Of a stretch of DNA of 20,039 bases, positions 1 through 8,078 are shown piece after piece. Positions within the stretch are counted from its first letter, which is position 1; each line of letters starts with the position of its first letter. Origin of the DNA: Rhodoferax sp. Its GTDB lineage: Bacteria; Pseudomonadota; Gammaproteobacteria; Burkholderiales; Burkholderiaceae. Under the pieces are notes generated by a model that was not told the DNA's origin, ran no database searches, and saw only the letters and a program-made list of their open reading frames with translations. The DNA lies in assembly GCA_020048295.1 (NCBI GenBank), contig JAIFMT010000170.1, positions 1-20,039 of the forward strand, written 5' to 3'. A program made the translations under genes and the position numbers.

Positions 1-89
1 GAAGCGTGGCAGAGTGGTCGATTGCACCGGTCTTGAAAACCGGCAACGTTTTGCGACGTTCGTGAGTTCGAATCTCACCGCTTCCGCCA
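1..89 (+). tRNA. tRNA-Ser (anticodon UGA), first base cut off by window edge
   Basis: This is a class II tRNA with a long variable arm. The acceptor 3' strand cgcttcc, discriminator G and encoded CCA end at 89. The 5' strand begins at base 2 of the acceptor stem, so one G lies outside the window. The anticodon stem ccggt/accgg encloses the loop cttgaaa, which gives anticodon TGA and reads serine UCA codons. The variable arm is followed by the T arm with gttcgaatc. A terminator follows six bases after the CCA. The tRNA is the only plus-strand gene and converges on the catabolic operon. Confidence 0.97.
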
Positions 90-94
90 GATAC

Positions 95-129
95 AGCCCC
101 AAGTGATTGATCTACTTGGGGCTTTTTTT
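95..129 (+). terminator. Rho-independent terminator of tRNA-Ser
   Basis: A perfect 10-bp stem (agccccaagt at 95-104, acttggggct at 114-123) with a 9-nt loop runs directly into seven T residues (123-129). It lies six bases after the tRNA CCA. On the minus strand the hairpin is not followed by a T run, so it probably acts mainly for the tRNA and is weaker for the iorB transcript arriving from the other side. Confidence 0.93.
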
Positions 130-159
130 GCATTGGGCGATGGACTTTTAGCACAATGG

Positions 160-945
160 TCAGTGCGGCTGTACCTCCAGCAGTACCTCAAGCCGCACCA
201 GCTCCTGGTGCCCCTGCAATTGGGCGACCAGCGCTGCGCCATCGCCATGCAGCAGCCGTTCGCAGCAGGCAGCTACCAGCGCGGGGGGCACCGGATGAGG
301 CGGGAAGTGGATATGTGACACCAACTGCGCCACACCGTCGCTGCCAGCGCCGGCTGCCAGCAGTGCGGCGCTGAAGCGGCTGGCGGCATCGCCCTTGCGA
401 AACGCGTGCAGGTTGGCGCTGACGATGCGTTCCCCCTTGCGCTCAAACAACGCGGTGATTTGTTGCTCGATCAGTTCGGTGGGTAGCGGCAGGTGCATGG
501 CCGCTGCGCCCAGCACGGCCATGTTTTGCGCCTTGAGTGTGCCGGCTTTTTGTGCCAGCCGGGTGGCATCCAGCGCCACCAGCCGGGGCGCGGAAAACAG
601 CACCTTGTACACCTCGGGCATGGCTGGGTAATCGGTCACGTTGAGCATCGGCGTGATGTCGCTGACGATCCAGCCATCGGGTTTGAGCAACTGGGTGTAG
701 CGCAGCGCCTCCAGCGGCTCGACTGAGATCAGCAGGCCCGCGCTGCCCCGGGCAATCAGGTCGCTGGCAATCGGCTGGTCAGAAATCCGCACAAACGCCG
801 ACACCGCTCCGCCGCGCTGCGCCATGCCATGCACCTCAGACTGTTTGATGAACAGCCCCGCCTCATGTGCGCTGCGGTCCAGCACGGCGGCTATGGTCAG
901 CACGCCCTGGCCGCCCACGCCGGCAATTACTAGGTCAAAGTTCAT
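160..945 (-). CDS. iorB: Indolepyruvate:ferredoxin oxidoreductase, beta (gamma-domain) subunit
   Basis: The 261-residue protein has the pyruvate-ferredoxin-oxidoreductase gamma-domain signature: the N-terminal nucleotide-fold motif AGVGGQGV (residues 8-15) and the SEVHGMAQRGGAV segment (36-48), typical of IorB. With IorA it would oxidatively decarboxylate arylpyruvates (indolepyruvate, phenylpyruvate, hydroxyphenylpyruvate) to arylacetyl-CoA in the cytoplasm. The ATG overlaps the iorA stop in an ATGA junction (942-945), so translation is coupled. Canonical IorB is about 200 residues. The last 50 or so residues here form a C-terminal extension that I do not recognise. It is the last gene of the minus-strand run and ends opposite the tRNA terminator. 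The family call is firm; the exact substrate is inferred from the phenylacetate context. Confidence 0.9.
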   Translation of the reverse strand: MNFDLVIAGVGGQGVLTIAAVLDRSAHEAGLFIKQSEVHGMAQRGGAVSAFVRISDQPIASDLIARGSAGLLISVEPLEALRYTQLLKPDGWIVSDITPMLNVTDYPAMPEVYKVLFSAPRLVALDATRLAQKAGTLKAQNMAVLGAAAMHLPLPTELIEQQITALFERKGERIVSANLHAFRKGDAASRFSAALLAAGAGSDGVAQLVSHIHFPPHPVPPALVAACCERLLHGDGAALVAQLQGHQELVRLEVLLEVQPH

Positions 946-2585
946 GCGGCCACCACCGCAATCTCGCGTTTGTGCGCCTTGATCTCCTTGATTTCCTTGG
1001 CGTAGGTCACGCAGGCACGGCGCGCCACGATGACCGACAGGCCGGTGTAGGCCAGTTCCTCGCGGATGACATGCACCGTGTGCTGCTTTTTGTGCGCGGT
1101 GGGCTCGACGATGCGGATATGGCTGCGCGGCACGCCCAGGCCCGCCACCAGGTCCACCACCTCTTCGTCGGTGGCCATGGTCGGCTGGCCACCGGTCATG
1201 GCCACAATGCTGTTGTCCAGGATGAACACCTTGATGTTGCTGTTGTCACGCGCCGCGTCCAGCAGCGGTGCCAGCCCGGAATGTGTGAACGTGCCGTCGC
1301 CAATCACGCACAGGCTCGGTGTCATGCCCGCGTGCGAGGCCCCAATGGCCATGCCAATCGAGGCCCCCATGCACAAGGCCGAGTGAATGGCCTGATGCGG
1401 CTCCATGTAGCCCAGCGTGTAGCAGCCAATGTCGCCCATCACCCGCACGCTTGCGCCCAGATCGCTGATGACTTCGCGGATGGCAATGTAGGCATCGCTG
1501 TGCGGGCATTTGTCGCACAGGCGCGGCGGGCGGCCCACCAGCACGTCAGCCAGGCCGGCGAGTTGCAAGGCGGGCTCTACGGTCAGGCCAAAACAGGGTT
1601 TGATCGCGTCCTGGTTCAGCTCGCCAGTGCGCGGCAGGTCGCCGCTGAGCTTGCCGCGTATCGGCAGCTCCTGCATCAGGCCGTTGGCGCTGACCAGGCG
1701 CTCGATGAACGGGTAGCCTTCTTCGACCACAAACACCTCGCTGGAGGCATCGAGCAGCTGGCGGATTTTTTTCATCGGCAGCGGGTACATCGGAATGCGC
1801 AACAGGTTGTAGTGGTTGATGGTTTCACCCAGCGCCTCGGTCAGGTAGTTCCAGGCCAGCCCGCTGACCAGAATGCCGGGCTTGCCCTGGCCCTGAATCG
1901 TCAGCGTGCACACCGGGTGCGCCTCGCTGTAGGCCAGCAGGGGCTTTTGTTTTTCAATGAGTTGTGCGTAGGCGCGCCGGGCATTGGCCGGAATCAGCGT
2001 GAAGCGTGCCGGGTCATCCACATAGCGCGGTGTGTTGGGCGCGCGCGGTGGAGCCAGCGTTACCTGCGCGCGGCTGTGCGCCAGCCGCGTCACCAGGCGC
2101 AGCATCACCGGCACCTGCAGCTGTTCAGACAGCTCAAACGCCTCGCGGGTGAAGTCATAACACTGCTGCTGATCGGCAGGCTCCAGGCAGGGCATCATGG
2201 CAAAGTCGGCAAAGTAGCGCGAATCCTGCTCGTTTTGCGAGCTGTGCATCGACGGATCATCGGCCACCACAATCACCAGCCCCCCGTGCGCGCCCGACAC
2301 CGCCACGTTCATGAACGGGTCAGCGGCCACATTCAGGCCCACATGCTTCATGGACACCAGCGCCCGGCAACCGGCGTAAGAAACGCCCACGGCCTCTTCG
2401 AGCGCCACCTTTTCATTGCCCGACCAGAAACCCTTGACCGGCAGGCCATGCTGTTTGGCGTGGTCGGCAATGGTCTGGTAAATCTCGGTGGAGGGCGTGC
2501 CGGGGTAGGCGTAGGCAGCGGTGATGCCGGCATCAATGGCGGCGCGGGCAACGGCTTCGTCGCCGAGCAAGATCAGGTTTGACAT
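942..2585 (-). CDS. iorA: Indolepyruvate:ferredoxin oxidoreductase, alpha subunit, lacking the C-terminal ferredoxin domain
   Basis: The 547-residue TPP-dependent 2-oxoacid oxidoreductase begins with the pyrimidine-domain motif YPGTPSTE (27-34). A CDKCPH segment (357-362) corresponds to the conserved CPxCPH region of IorA. The TPP-binding motif starts at GDG (429-431) and runs to Asn458. With IorB it would convert arylpyruvates and CoA to arylacetyl-CoA. The reading frame stays open upstream to 2849, but that part overlaps maiA in another frame. The ATG at 2585 starts the conserved MSNLILLGDEA sequence, so I chose it. Archaeal IorA is over 600 residues and ends with a two-[4Fe-4S] ferredoxin domain. 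This one stops at ...EIAVVAA with no CxxCxxCxxxC motif, so the electron path must differ. It lies 37 bp downstream of maiA. Confidence 0.9.
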   Translation of the reverse strand: MSNLILLGDEAVARAAIDAGITAAYAYPGTPSTEIYQTIADHAKQHGLPVKGFWSGNEKVALEEAVGVSYAGCRALVSMKHVGLNVAADPFMNVAVSGAHGGLVIVVADDPSMHSSQNEQDSRYFADFAMMPCLEPADQQQCYDFTREAFELSEQLQVPVMLRLVTRLAHSRAQVTLAPPRAPNTPRYVDDPARFTLIPANARRAYAQLIEKQKPLLAYSEAHPVCTLTIQGQGKPGILVSGLAWNYLTEALGETINHYNLLRIPMYPLPMKKIRQLLDASSEVFVVEEGYPFIERLVSANGLMQELPIRGKLSGDLPRTGELNQDAIKPCFGLTVEPALQLAGLADVLVGRPPRLCDKCPHSDAYIAIREVISDLGASVRVMGDIGCYTLGYMEPHQAIHSALCMGASIGMAIGASHAGMTPSLCVIGDGTFTHSGLAPLLDAARDNSNIKVFILDNSIVAMTGGQPTMATDEEVVDLVAGLGVPRSHIRIVEPTAHKKQHTVHVIREELAYTGLSVIVARRACVTYAKEIKEIKAHKREIAVVAA

Positions 2586-2622
2586 GGTGAGAGTGGTCCA
2601 GAGAGAGAGGTGAAAGTTGATG

Positions 2623-3261
2623 TTAAACCGCATCCGGCTGATTTTTAGGCGCGGCGCGCTCAAACGCCGGCAATTTGGCGCAGGCCTGGTCAATCGCGAC
2701 GATCTGGGGATACGGTGCCAGATCAACCTTGAAGCGCCGGGCGCTTTCCACCTGGGCGACCAGGTAGGCATCGGCCAGCGTGGGCTGCTGGCCAAAGCAG
2801 AAGTTGCCGCGCTGCATGTCGGCCCGCAGCAGGGCCTCCAGCGCCGCAAAACCGCTGTTGATCCAGTTGCCGCACCACTGCAACACAGCCGCCTCGTCGC
2901 AGCCCAGCGTGTGGCGCAGGTATTCCAGCACGCGCCGGTTGTTCAGCGGATGGATGTCGCAGCCGATGAGGGCGGCCATGGCGCGCACGCGAGCGCGGTC
3001 GTTCGCATCTGCCGGCAGCAGCGGTGGTGTCGGGTAGCGCTCTTCCAGCCATTCGATGATGGCCGGTGACTGCGTCAGCACCAGATCGCCATCGACCAGC
3101 GTGGGCACCAGACCTTGCGGATTGAGGGCCTTGAAGGCCGCGTCAAAGTGCGCCTCGGCGCGCAGATCGACCGCTACATAGTTCCAGTCCAACCCTTTGA
3201 GGTTCAGCGCGATGCGCAGGCGGTGCGAGGTGCCGCTGCGAAAGTAGTTATAGACCTGCAT
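2623..3261 (-). CDS. maiA: Maleylacetoacetate/maleylpyruvate isomerase (zeta-class glutathione S-transferase)
   Basis: The 212-residue protein has the usual length for a zeta GST. The N-terminal active-site segment NYFRSGTSHRLRIALNLKG (5-23) matches the SSxSxRVRIALNLKG family motif, with SGTS replacing the usual SSxS. The glutathione-binding parts NPQGLVPTL (47-55) and TQSPAIIEWLEERYP (63-77) follow. The family catalyses GSH-dependent cis-trans isomerisation of maleylacetoacetate or maleylpyruvate to the fumaryl form, the step before FAH-family hydrolysis. It starts 12 bp after paaE ends and so looks co-transcribed with paaABCDE, although it has no role in the phenylacetyl-CoA route. Its natural partner, the FAH gene, lies 13 kb upstream at 16494-17510. 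Which of the two substrates it uses cannot be told from sequence. Confidence 0.88.
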   Translation of the reverse strand: MQVYNYFRSGTSHRLRIALNLKGLDWNYVAVDLRAEAHFDAAFKALNPQGLVPTLVDGDLVLTQSPAIIEWLEERYPTPPLLPADANDRARVRAMAALIGCDIHPLNNRRVLEYLRHTLGCDEAAVLQWCGNWINSGFAALEALLRADMQRGNFCFGQQPTLADAYLVAQVESARRFKVDLAPYPQIVAIDQACAKLPAFERAAPKNQPDAV

Positions 3262-3273
3262 GGGTGCCCTTTT

Positions 3274-4377
3274 TTACCGTTCGTCAAAACTCACCGTGAC
3301 AGCCTCGCTGGTGGGGCGTGACTGGCAGCTCAGCACAAAACCCTTGTCGGTTTCCCAGGTTTCCAGGCCAAAGTTCTTGTCCATCGCCACGCTGCCCTGG
3401 GTGACCTTGCAGCGGCAGGTGGCGCAGACTCCGCCCTTGCAAGAGAAGGGCAAATCCAGTCCGGCGGCCAGTGCCACGTCCAGCACATGCTCGTGCGGGG
3501 TCATGTGCAGCGCGTGTGCCTTGCCGTCGAGCACAACCGTCAGCGCCACCTGGCCATCGGCGGGCAATGGCAGTTTGGCCGCAGCCGCCTGACGTGCCTC
3601 AAGGCTCAAACCGTCGAGCGTGGGCGAAGTAAAGCGCTCGACATGCACCTGTTTTTCAGGCACACCGGCTTGCAGCAAGGCCACTTGAGTGGCATCGATC
3701 ATGGCCTCTGGCCCGCAGATGAACACCTCGTCCAGGCTGGCCACCGGCAACAACGCGGCGATGAGGGCGCGCACCTTGTCGCCATCAATGCGGCCCTGCA
3801 GCAAATCGACCTCCTGCGCCTGACGCGACAGGATGTGGATCAAGGTGAGGCGGTCCGGGTAGCGGTCTTTGAGGTCTTGCAGGGCTTCGTTGAACATCAC
3901 CGTGGCCATGCTGCGGTTGCCATAGACCAAGGTGAATTTGCTCTCTCGTTGTTCTTCGAGCGTGCTGGCCATGATCGACAAAATAGGCGTGATGCCGGAA
4001 CCGGCCGCAAAACCCACCCGGTGCAGGGCACGCGGGCGGCGCGACACAAAGCGCCCATCCGGCGGCATCACCGCCAGCGTGTCGCCTGCCTTCAGGGTGT
4101 GCGCCGCCCAGTTGGAGAACACCCCGCCCGCCATCGGGCGAATGCCGACCACCAGTTCATGCTGTTGTCGCAAGTGGTTGCGGGTGCAGCAGATCGAATA
4201 ACTGCGGCGCACATCGGCACCGTCGATGCGGCTACGCAGTGTCAGATACTGGCCGGGCTGGAAGTCAAAGCTGGCCAGCAGGTCGTCAGGCACGCTCAGT
4301 GCAATGGCAACCGAACCCGCTGCTTCCGGGCTGATGCGGGCAACGCGCAGGTCGTGAAAACGCGGGAGTGTGGACAT
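3274..4377 (-). CDS. paaE: Phenylacetyl-CoA 1,2-epoxidase, reductase subunit PaaE
   Basis: The 367-residue flavoprotein transfers electrons from NAD(P)H to the PaaABC diiron oxygenase. An N-terminal FAD domain with RRSYSIC (57-63) is followed by an NAD(P) domain with GSGITP (126-131) and CGPEAM (221-226). A C-terminal plant-type [2Fe-2S] ferredoxin domain supplies cluster ligands Cys313, Cys318, Cys321 and Cys351. This domain order is that of PaaE. It is separated from paaD by 136 bp, unlike the overlapping or near-abutting genes paaA to paaD, and so could have its own expression control. It is followed by maiA after 12 bp. Confidence 0.96.
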   Translation of the reverse strand: MSTLPRFHDLRVARISPEAAGSVAIALSVPDDLLASFDFQPGQYLTLRSRIDGADVRRSYSICCTRNHLRQQHELVVGIRPMAGGVFSNWAAHTLKAGDTLAVMPPDGRFVSRRPRALHRVGFAAGSGITPILSIMASTLEEQRESKFTLVYGNRSMATVMFNEALQDLKDRYPDRLTLIHILSRQAQEVDLLQGRIDGDKVRALIAALLPVASLDEVFICGPEAMIDATQVALLQAGVPEKQVHVERFTSPTLDGLSLEARQAAAAKLPLPADGQVALTVVLDGKAHALHMTPHEHVLDVALAAGLDLPFSCKGGVCATCRCKVTQGSVAMDKNFGLETWETDKGFVLSCQSRPTSEAVTVSFDER

Positions 4378-4513
4378 GATGGGTAATGTGAAAGTGATCG
4401 ACTGTTATCCCGAGCACCGACCCGGGATCGAGTGAATTCGGGGACATGGCTTGCGGGTCCAGCCCACAATGACCAATTTATGCCGCATGGGAGATGTCAT
4501 GTGATGCTGGCTA
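4378..4513. other. 136-bp spacer between paaD and paaE, no gene seen
   Basis: This is the longest gene-free stretch in the window. It has no convincing ORF. A short inverted repeat (atcccg at 4407-4412 and cgggat at 4423-4428, 10-nt loop) could form a small hairpin. It has no T run on either side, so it is not a standard terminator. I see no clear promoter. Confidence 0.5.
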
Positions 4514-5080
4514 TCAGTAAGGTTTGAAGTAATCAAAGGTTTCCTGGCAGTTCAGGCAGCGGTACAGGGCCTTGCAGGCGGTCGAGCCAAAGTGCGATAT
4601 CTCGGTCGTATTTTGTGAGCCGCATTGCGGACAAGCCACCGTCTCTGTTAGGCTGGATGCTTTCTTTTTTAAAGCAAACTGCACGACCTGGGTGACGACG
4701 CCACAGCCACTGGGCAGCGGTGGGGCAATGCCGTAGGCGCGCAGTTTGTCGCGAGCCTGCGTCGTCATCCAGTCAGTGCTCCAGGCCGGTGCCAGTTGCG
4801 TCAGCACGCGCGCCGCCACGCCGGCGCTCGCCAGGGTAGCCACCACATCGTCAAACATCTGGCTCATCGCCGGGCAGCCGCTGTAGGTGGGGGTGATGAC
4901 CACCTCCAGCCCGTCAGCCCCGTTGCGCACGTCCCGCAGGATGCCCATTTCACGCAGGTTGACCACCGGAATTTCCGGGTCGGCCACCTGTTCGAGCAGG
5001 GTCCAGACGCCATGGTGCGCGTCACCAGCCTGCTTGGGCGGGATGGGTCCTTCGGGCAGTGGTACCGCGTTGCTAACCAT
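4514..5080 (-). CDS. paaD: Phenylacetyl-CoA epoxidase assembly protein PaaD (MIP18/DUF59 family)
   Basis: The 188-residue protein has an N-terminal MIP18/DUF59 domain with VADPEIPVVNLREMGI (32-47) and TYSGCP (65-70, Cys69). A C-terminal zinc-ribbon-like part carries CPQC (150-153), FGSTACK (164-170) and CLNC (175-178). This is the PaaD arrangement. PaaD is needed for phenylacetyl-CoA epoxidase activity and is thought to help metal-centre assembly rather than catalysis. The frame is open up to 5122, but the ATG at 5080 lies 5 bp after the paaC stop and begins the conserved protein, so I chose it. The region before it has no strong ribosome binding site, which suggests coupling to paaC translation. 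Confidence 0.94.
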   Translation of the reverse strand: MVSNAVPLPEGPIPPKQAGDAHHGVWTLLEQVADPEIPVVNLREMGILRDVRNGADGLEVVITPTYSGCPAMSQMFDDVVATLASAGVAARVLTQLAPAWSTDWMTTQARDKLRAYGIAPPLPSGCGVVTQVVQFALKKKASSLTETVACPQCGSQNTTEISHFGSTACKALYRCLNCQETFDYFKPY

Positions 5081-5085
5081 GGTGC

Positions 5086-5895
5086 TTACCAAACCGCTTG
5101 CGGGTGGGCGCGCGCCAGGCACTGCATTTCGGCCAGCACAAAACCCAGATGCTCTGAATGCACGCCCAGCTTGCCGGTGGGCACATGGCCGCCCACCGGG
5201 GGCCGGGTCAGGGTGGCGTGCGCCAATGCCTGGTTCACCGTTTCATCCCAGCTGGCTTGCAGGGTGCGGGTATCGACCCCCATGCCCGCCTTCACCGCTG
5301 CCGTCTCCATCGGACTGGGTGTCCAGAATTCCTGCGTGTACGGCATTAAGTGGTTGATGGCGGCCTGCATTCGGGTATGTGACTCGGGCGTGCCGTCGCC
5401 CAGGCGCAGCAGCCAGTCGTGCGCATGGCGCAGGTGGTAGCTGGTTTCCTTGAGCGACTTGGCGGCAATCGCAGCCAGTTGCGCATCGGCCGAGCTCTTC
5501 AACCCCTGCCACACACCGACCATGAGTGCGCTGTACAAAAAATTACGCGCAATCGTCACCGCGTAGTCACGGTTTCCTGATGCCGTGGGCGCCAGCGCCG
5601 TGCTGTGCGGCAGTTCCTGCAAGGTGTAGTTCCTGAAGTCGGACACGTCCCGAAAGTAGGCCAGCAGGTCTTCGGTGCTGCGGCCGTCCTTGCGCAGGTC
5701 TGCCACATGCTGGTAGAGCAGGCGCGCCTGGCCGATCAGGTCCAGGCTGTTGTTGGCCAGCGCCAGGTCTTCTTCGAGCACCGGGCCGTGGCCGCACCAC
5801 TGGGCGTTGCGCTGGCCCAGAATCAGCGCGTTGTCGGCCAGGTGCAGCAGGTAGTCCTGGCAAGCTGCGTGTGAAGTGACTGTGACCGTTTTCAC
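5086..5895 (-). CDS. paaC: Phenylacetyl-CoA 1,2-epoxidase, structural subunit PaaC
   Basis: The 269-residue protein has a ferritin-like helical fold and is recognisable as PaaC by segments such as LALANNSLDLIGQARLLY (44-61) and KETSYHLRHAHDWLLRLGDG. PaaC is the non-catalytic scaffold of the PaaAC core. It starts with GTG at 5895, overlapping the paaB TGA as GTGA (5892-5895). It ends 5 bp before the paaD ATG, so paaA to paaD form a translationally coupled chain. Confidence 0.96.
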   Translation of the reverse strand: MKTVTVTSHAACQDYLLHLADNALILGQRNAQWCGHGPVLEEDLALANNSLDLIGQARLLYQHVADLRKDGRSTEDLLAYFRDVSDFRNYTLQELPHSTALAPTASGNRDYAVTIARNFLYSALMVGVWQGLKSSADAQLAAIAAKSLKETSYHLRHAHDWLLRLGDGTPESHTRMQAAINHLMPYTQEFWTPSPMETAAVKAGMGVDTRTLQASWDETVNQALAHATLTRPPVGGHVPTGKLGVHSEHLGFVLAEMQCLARAHPQAVW

Positions 5896-6230
5896 ATGTG
5901 CCCCACTTCATCGGGAATCTCATAAAACGTGGGGTGGCGGTAGATCTTGTCGGCCGCCGGGTCAAATAACGCGTCCTTGTCGTCGGGTGAGCTGGCGGTG
6001 ATGCTTCTGGACGGCACCACCCAGATGCTGACACCTTCCTGGCGGCGGGTATAGACGTCGCGCGCCATCTGCAGCGCGTGCTGCGCGTCACTGGCGTGCA
6101 GGCTGCCGCAGTGTTTGTGCTCCAGGCCCTGTTTGCTGCGCACAAACACTTCCCACAGCGGCCAGTCTTTCAATGCCGGGGCAGATGCGCCATCAGCTTG
6201 GGGGAGTGGATTGGTTTGCGGGGTAGTCAT
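5892..6230 (-). CDS. paaB: Phenylacetyl-CoA 1,2-epoxidase, subunit PaaB
   Basis: The 112-residue protein contains [24 protein letters not shown] in its first half, followed by [16 protein letters not shown], the core of the small PaaB subunit. PaaB bridges PaaAC units and is required for a functional epoxidase complex. The frame is open further upstream, but the ATG at 6230 forms an ATGA overlap with the paaA stop (6227-6230). The upstream residues overlap paaA and look unlike PaaB, so 6230 is the likely start. The length is slightly above the roughly 95 residues usual for the family, because of a proline-rich N-terminus. Confidence 0.95.
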   Translation of the reverse strand: MTTPQTNPLPQADGASAPALKDWPLWEVFVRSKQGLEHKHCGSLHASDAQHALQMARDVYTRRQEGVSIWVVPSRSITASSPDDKDALFDPAADKIYRHPTFYEIPDEVGHM

Positions 6231-7240
6231 GCGGCTTGCCTTTGGGTTTGCGGTGAATGTTTGGCGGCGTAGGCCAGCGCGGCCTCGCGCACCCACTGGC
6301 CATCGTCATGCGCCTTGACGCGGGTCGCCAGGCGCTCGTGGTTGCACGGACCGTTGCCGTTCACGGTGCTCCAGAACTCGTCCCAGTCGATCGGGCCGTA
6401 GTCATAGTGCTGACGTTCCTCGTTCCATTTCAGGTCAGGGTCGGGCAGCGTCACGCCCAGCACCTGTGCCTGGGGCACGGTGGCGTCGATGAATTTTTGC
6501 CGCAACTCGTCGTTGCTGATGCGTTTGATGCCCCAGCGCATGGCTTGTGCGCTGTGCGGGCTGTCGGCGTCAGGCGGGCCAAACATGGCCAGGCACTTCC
6601 ACCAGAAGCGGTTGACCGCGTCCTGCACCATCGCCTTCTGGTCGGCTGTGCCTTGCATCATGACCAGCAGCGCCTCGTAACCCTGGCGCTGGTGAAAAGA
6701 CTCTTCCTTGCAGACACGGATCATGGCGCGGGCGTACGGGCCATACGAGCAGCGGCACAGCGGAATCTGGTTCATGATGGCCGCGCCATCCACCAGCCAG
6801 CCAATCACACCCACATCGGCCCAGGTGAGCGTGGGGTAGTTGAAGATCGAGCTGTACTTGGCTTTGCCACTGTGCAGGTCGGCCAGCATCTGGTCGCGGC
6901 CCTGGCCCAGCGTCTCAGCAGCGCTGTACAGGTACAGACCATGGCCGCCTTCGTCCTGCACCTTGGCGATCAGGATCGCCTTGCGTTTGAGGCTGGGGGC
7001 ACGGCTGATCCAGTTGCCCTCGGGCAGCATGCCGACAATTTCGCTGTGCGCGTGCTGGCTGATCTGGCGCAGCAGGGTCCTGCGGTAGGCCTCGGGCATC
7101 CAGTCTTGCGGCTCGATCTTGCCATCGGCATCAATGGTTGCGTCAAAACGCGCCTGCGCCTGCGGGTTGTCCAGAGACAGCGCCGGGGCAGCCGGCTTCT
7201 GGCCAGGGGGCTCTTGCACGTTGAACGATTGGGTGTACAT
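6227..7240 (-). CDS. paaA: Phenylacetyl-CoA 1,2-epoxidase, catalytic diiron subunit PaaA
   Basis: This 337-residue catalytic oxygenase subunit inserts one oxygen atom into the ring of phenylacetyl-CoA to give the 1,2-epoxide. Carboxylate and histidine segments typical of the diiron site are present: Glu67 in HSEIVG, DEGGH (96-100) and EESFH (179-183), together with the conserved [20 protein letters not shown] stretch. The ATG at 7240 follows a plausible ribosome binding site (cggag about 8 nt upstream). It is the first gene of the contiguous paaABCD set and lies 29 bp after the preceding hydratase gene. Confidence 0.97.
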   Translation of the reverse strand: MYTQSFNVQEPPGQKPAAPALSLDNPQAQARFDATIDADGKIEPQDWMPEAYRRTLLRQISQHAHSEIVGMLPEGNWISRAPSLKRKAILIAKVQDEGGHGLYLYSAAETLGQGRDQMLADLHSGKAKYSSIFNYPTLTWADVGVIGWLVDGAAIMNQIPLCRCSYGPYARAMIRVCKEESFHQRQGYEALLVMMQGTADQKAMVQDAVNRFWWKCLAMFGPPDADSPHSAQAMRWGIKRISNDELRQKFIDATVPQAQVLGVTLPDPDLKWNEERQHYDYGPIDWDEFWSTVNGNGPCNHERLATRVKAHDDGQWVREAALAYAAKHSPQTQRQAA

Positions 7241-7269
7241 CGTTGTGACTCCGGGTGAGGAATAGGGGT

Positions 7270-8058
7270 TCAGCCCGCCAGCCAGGCCGGTGGGCGCTTG
7301 TCCAGAAACGCGGCGATGCCGTCGCGGCCCTCGGCTGTGGCACGCTGGGTGGCGATGCGCCGGGCCGTGTCTTCGAGCGTGGACTCATCAATGGGACGGC
7401 CCGTGACCGCCTCGATCAGGTCTTTGGCGGCACGCTGCGCGGTGGGCCCGCCCGCCAGCAGTGGCTCCACCAGCGCCGCCACACCGGCATCGAGCCCATC
7501 CACCGGGGTGACTTCATGCACCAGGCCGATGGCCAGCGCGCGCTCGGCGCTGATTTTTTCAGCGCTTTGAAAGTAACGCAGTGCCTGGCGCGGCCCGATG
7601 GCGCGCAGCACATACGGGCTGATCACCGCCGGGATGATGCCGAACTTGACCTCAGAGGTGGCAAACGTCGCGTCCAGGCTGGCCACCGCCATGTCGCAGG
7701 CAGCAGCCAAGCCGGTGCCGCCACCCAGCGCGGCCCCCTGCACCCGGGCGATGGTGGGCTTGGACAGCGTGGCAATGCGCCGCAACATGTGGGCAAAGCG
7801 GCGCGCATCGGCCAGGTTGTCGGCTTCGCTGCCCTGCGCGGCACGGCGCATCCAGTGCAGGTCGGCACCGGCCGAAAAGTGCTTGCCACGGCCGGCCAGT
7901 ACCACCACCCGCACGCCAGCGTCGCCGTCGAGCTGCTGGCAAGCGCTGTCCAGGTCGGCAATCAACTGTTCGTTGAAAGCGTTGAACACCGCCGGCCGGT
8001 TCATCCACAGCGTGGCGACCGGGCCGGCACGGGCTATTTCTAGTGTTTCAAACAGCAT
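7270..8058 (-). CDS. Enoyl-CoA hydratase/isomerase (LiuC-like, possible PaaF role)
   Basis: The 262-residue crotonase-family protein has the oxyanion-hole segments [11 protein letters not shown] (60-70) and [16 protein letters not shown] (107-122), then [17 protein letters not shown] (134-150). Glu136 is positioned as the second catalytic acid of crotonases. The first catalytic glutamate, usual after the GGG motif, is absent (GGTGL). This pattern resembles methylglutaconyl-CoA hydratases (LiuC/AtuE) more than E. coli PaaF. Its place just upstream of paaA suggests it serves as the 2,3-dehydroadipyl-CoA hydratase, for which there is no other candidate here besides PaaG. That role is inference from context. 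It starts 20 bp after the binding-protein gene. Confidence 0.82.
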   Translation of the reverse strand: MLFETLEIARAGPVATLWMNRPAVFNAFNEQLIADLDSACQQLDGDAGVRVVVLAGRGKHFSAGADLHWMRRAAQGSEADNLADARRFAHMLRRIATLSKPTIARVQGAALGGGTGLAAACDMAVASLDATFATSEVKFGIIPAVISPYVLRAIGPRQALRYFQSAEKISAERALAIGLVHEVTPVDGLDAGVAALVEPLLAGGPTAQRAAKDLIEAVTGRPIDESTLEDTARRIATQRATAEGRDGIAAFLDKRPPAWLAG

Positions 8059-8078
8059 GATGGTGGCGCGCCTCAGGT

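Noticed and set aside
1..89. The tRNA-Ser as an attachment site of a genomic island carrying the paa genes.
   Set aside because: There is no integrase gene and no second copy of the tRNA 3' end in the window, and base composition looks even across the catabolic genes.
867..2582. A 571-codon open frame on the plus strand opposite iorA and iorB.
   Set aside because: It is antisense to two well-supported genes, and its translation is rich in His, Arg, Gln and Ala with no family motif, as expected for the shadow of GC-rich coding sequence.
4407..4428. Inverted repeat between paaD and paaE as a terminator.
   Set aside because: The stem is only 6 bp with a 10-nt loop, and no T run follows on either strand.
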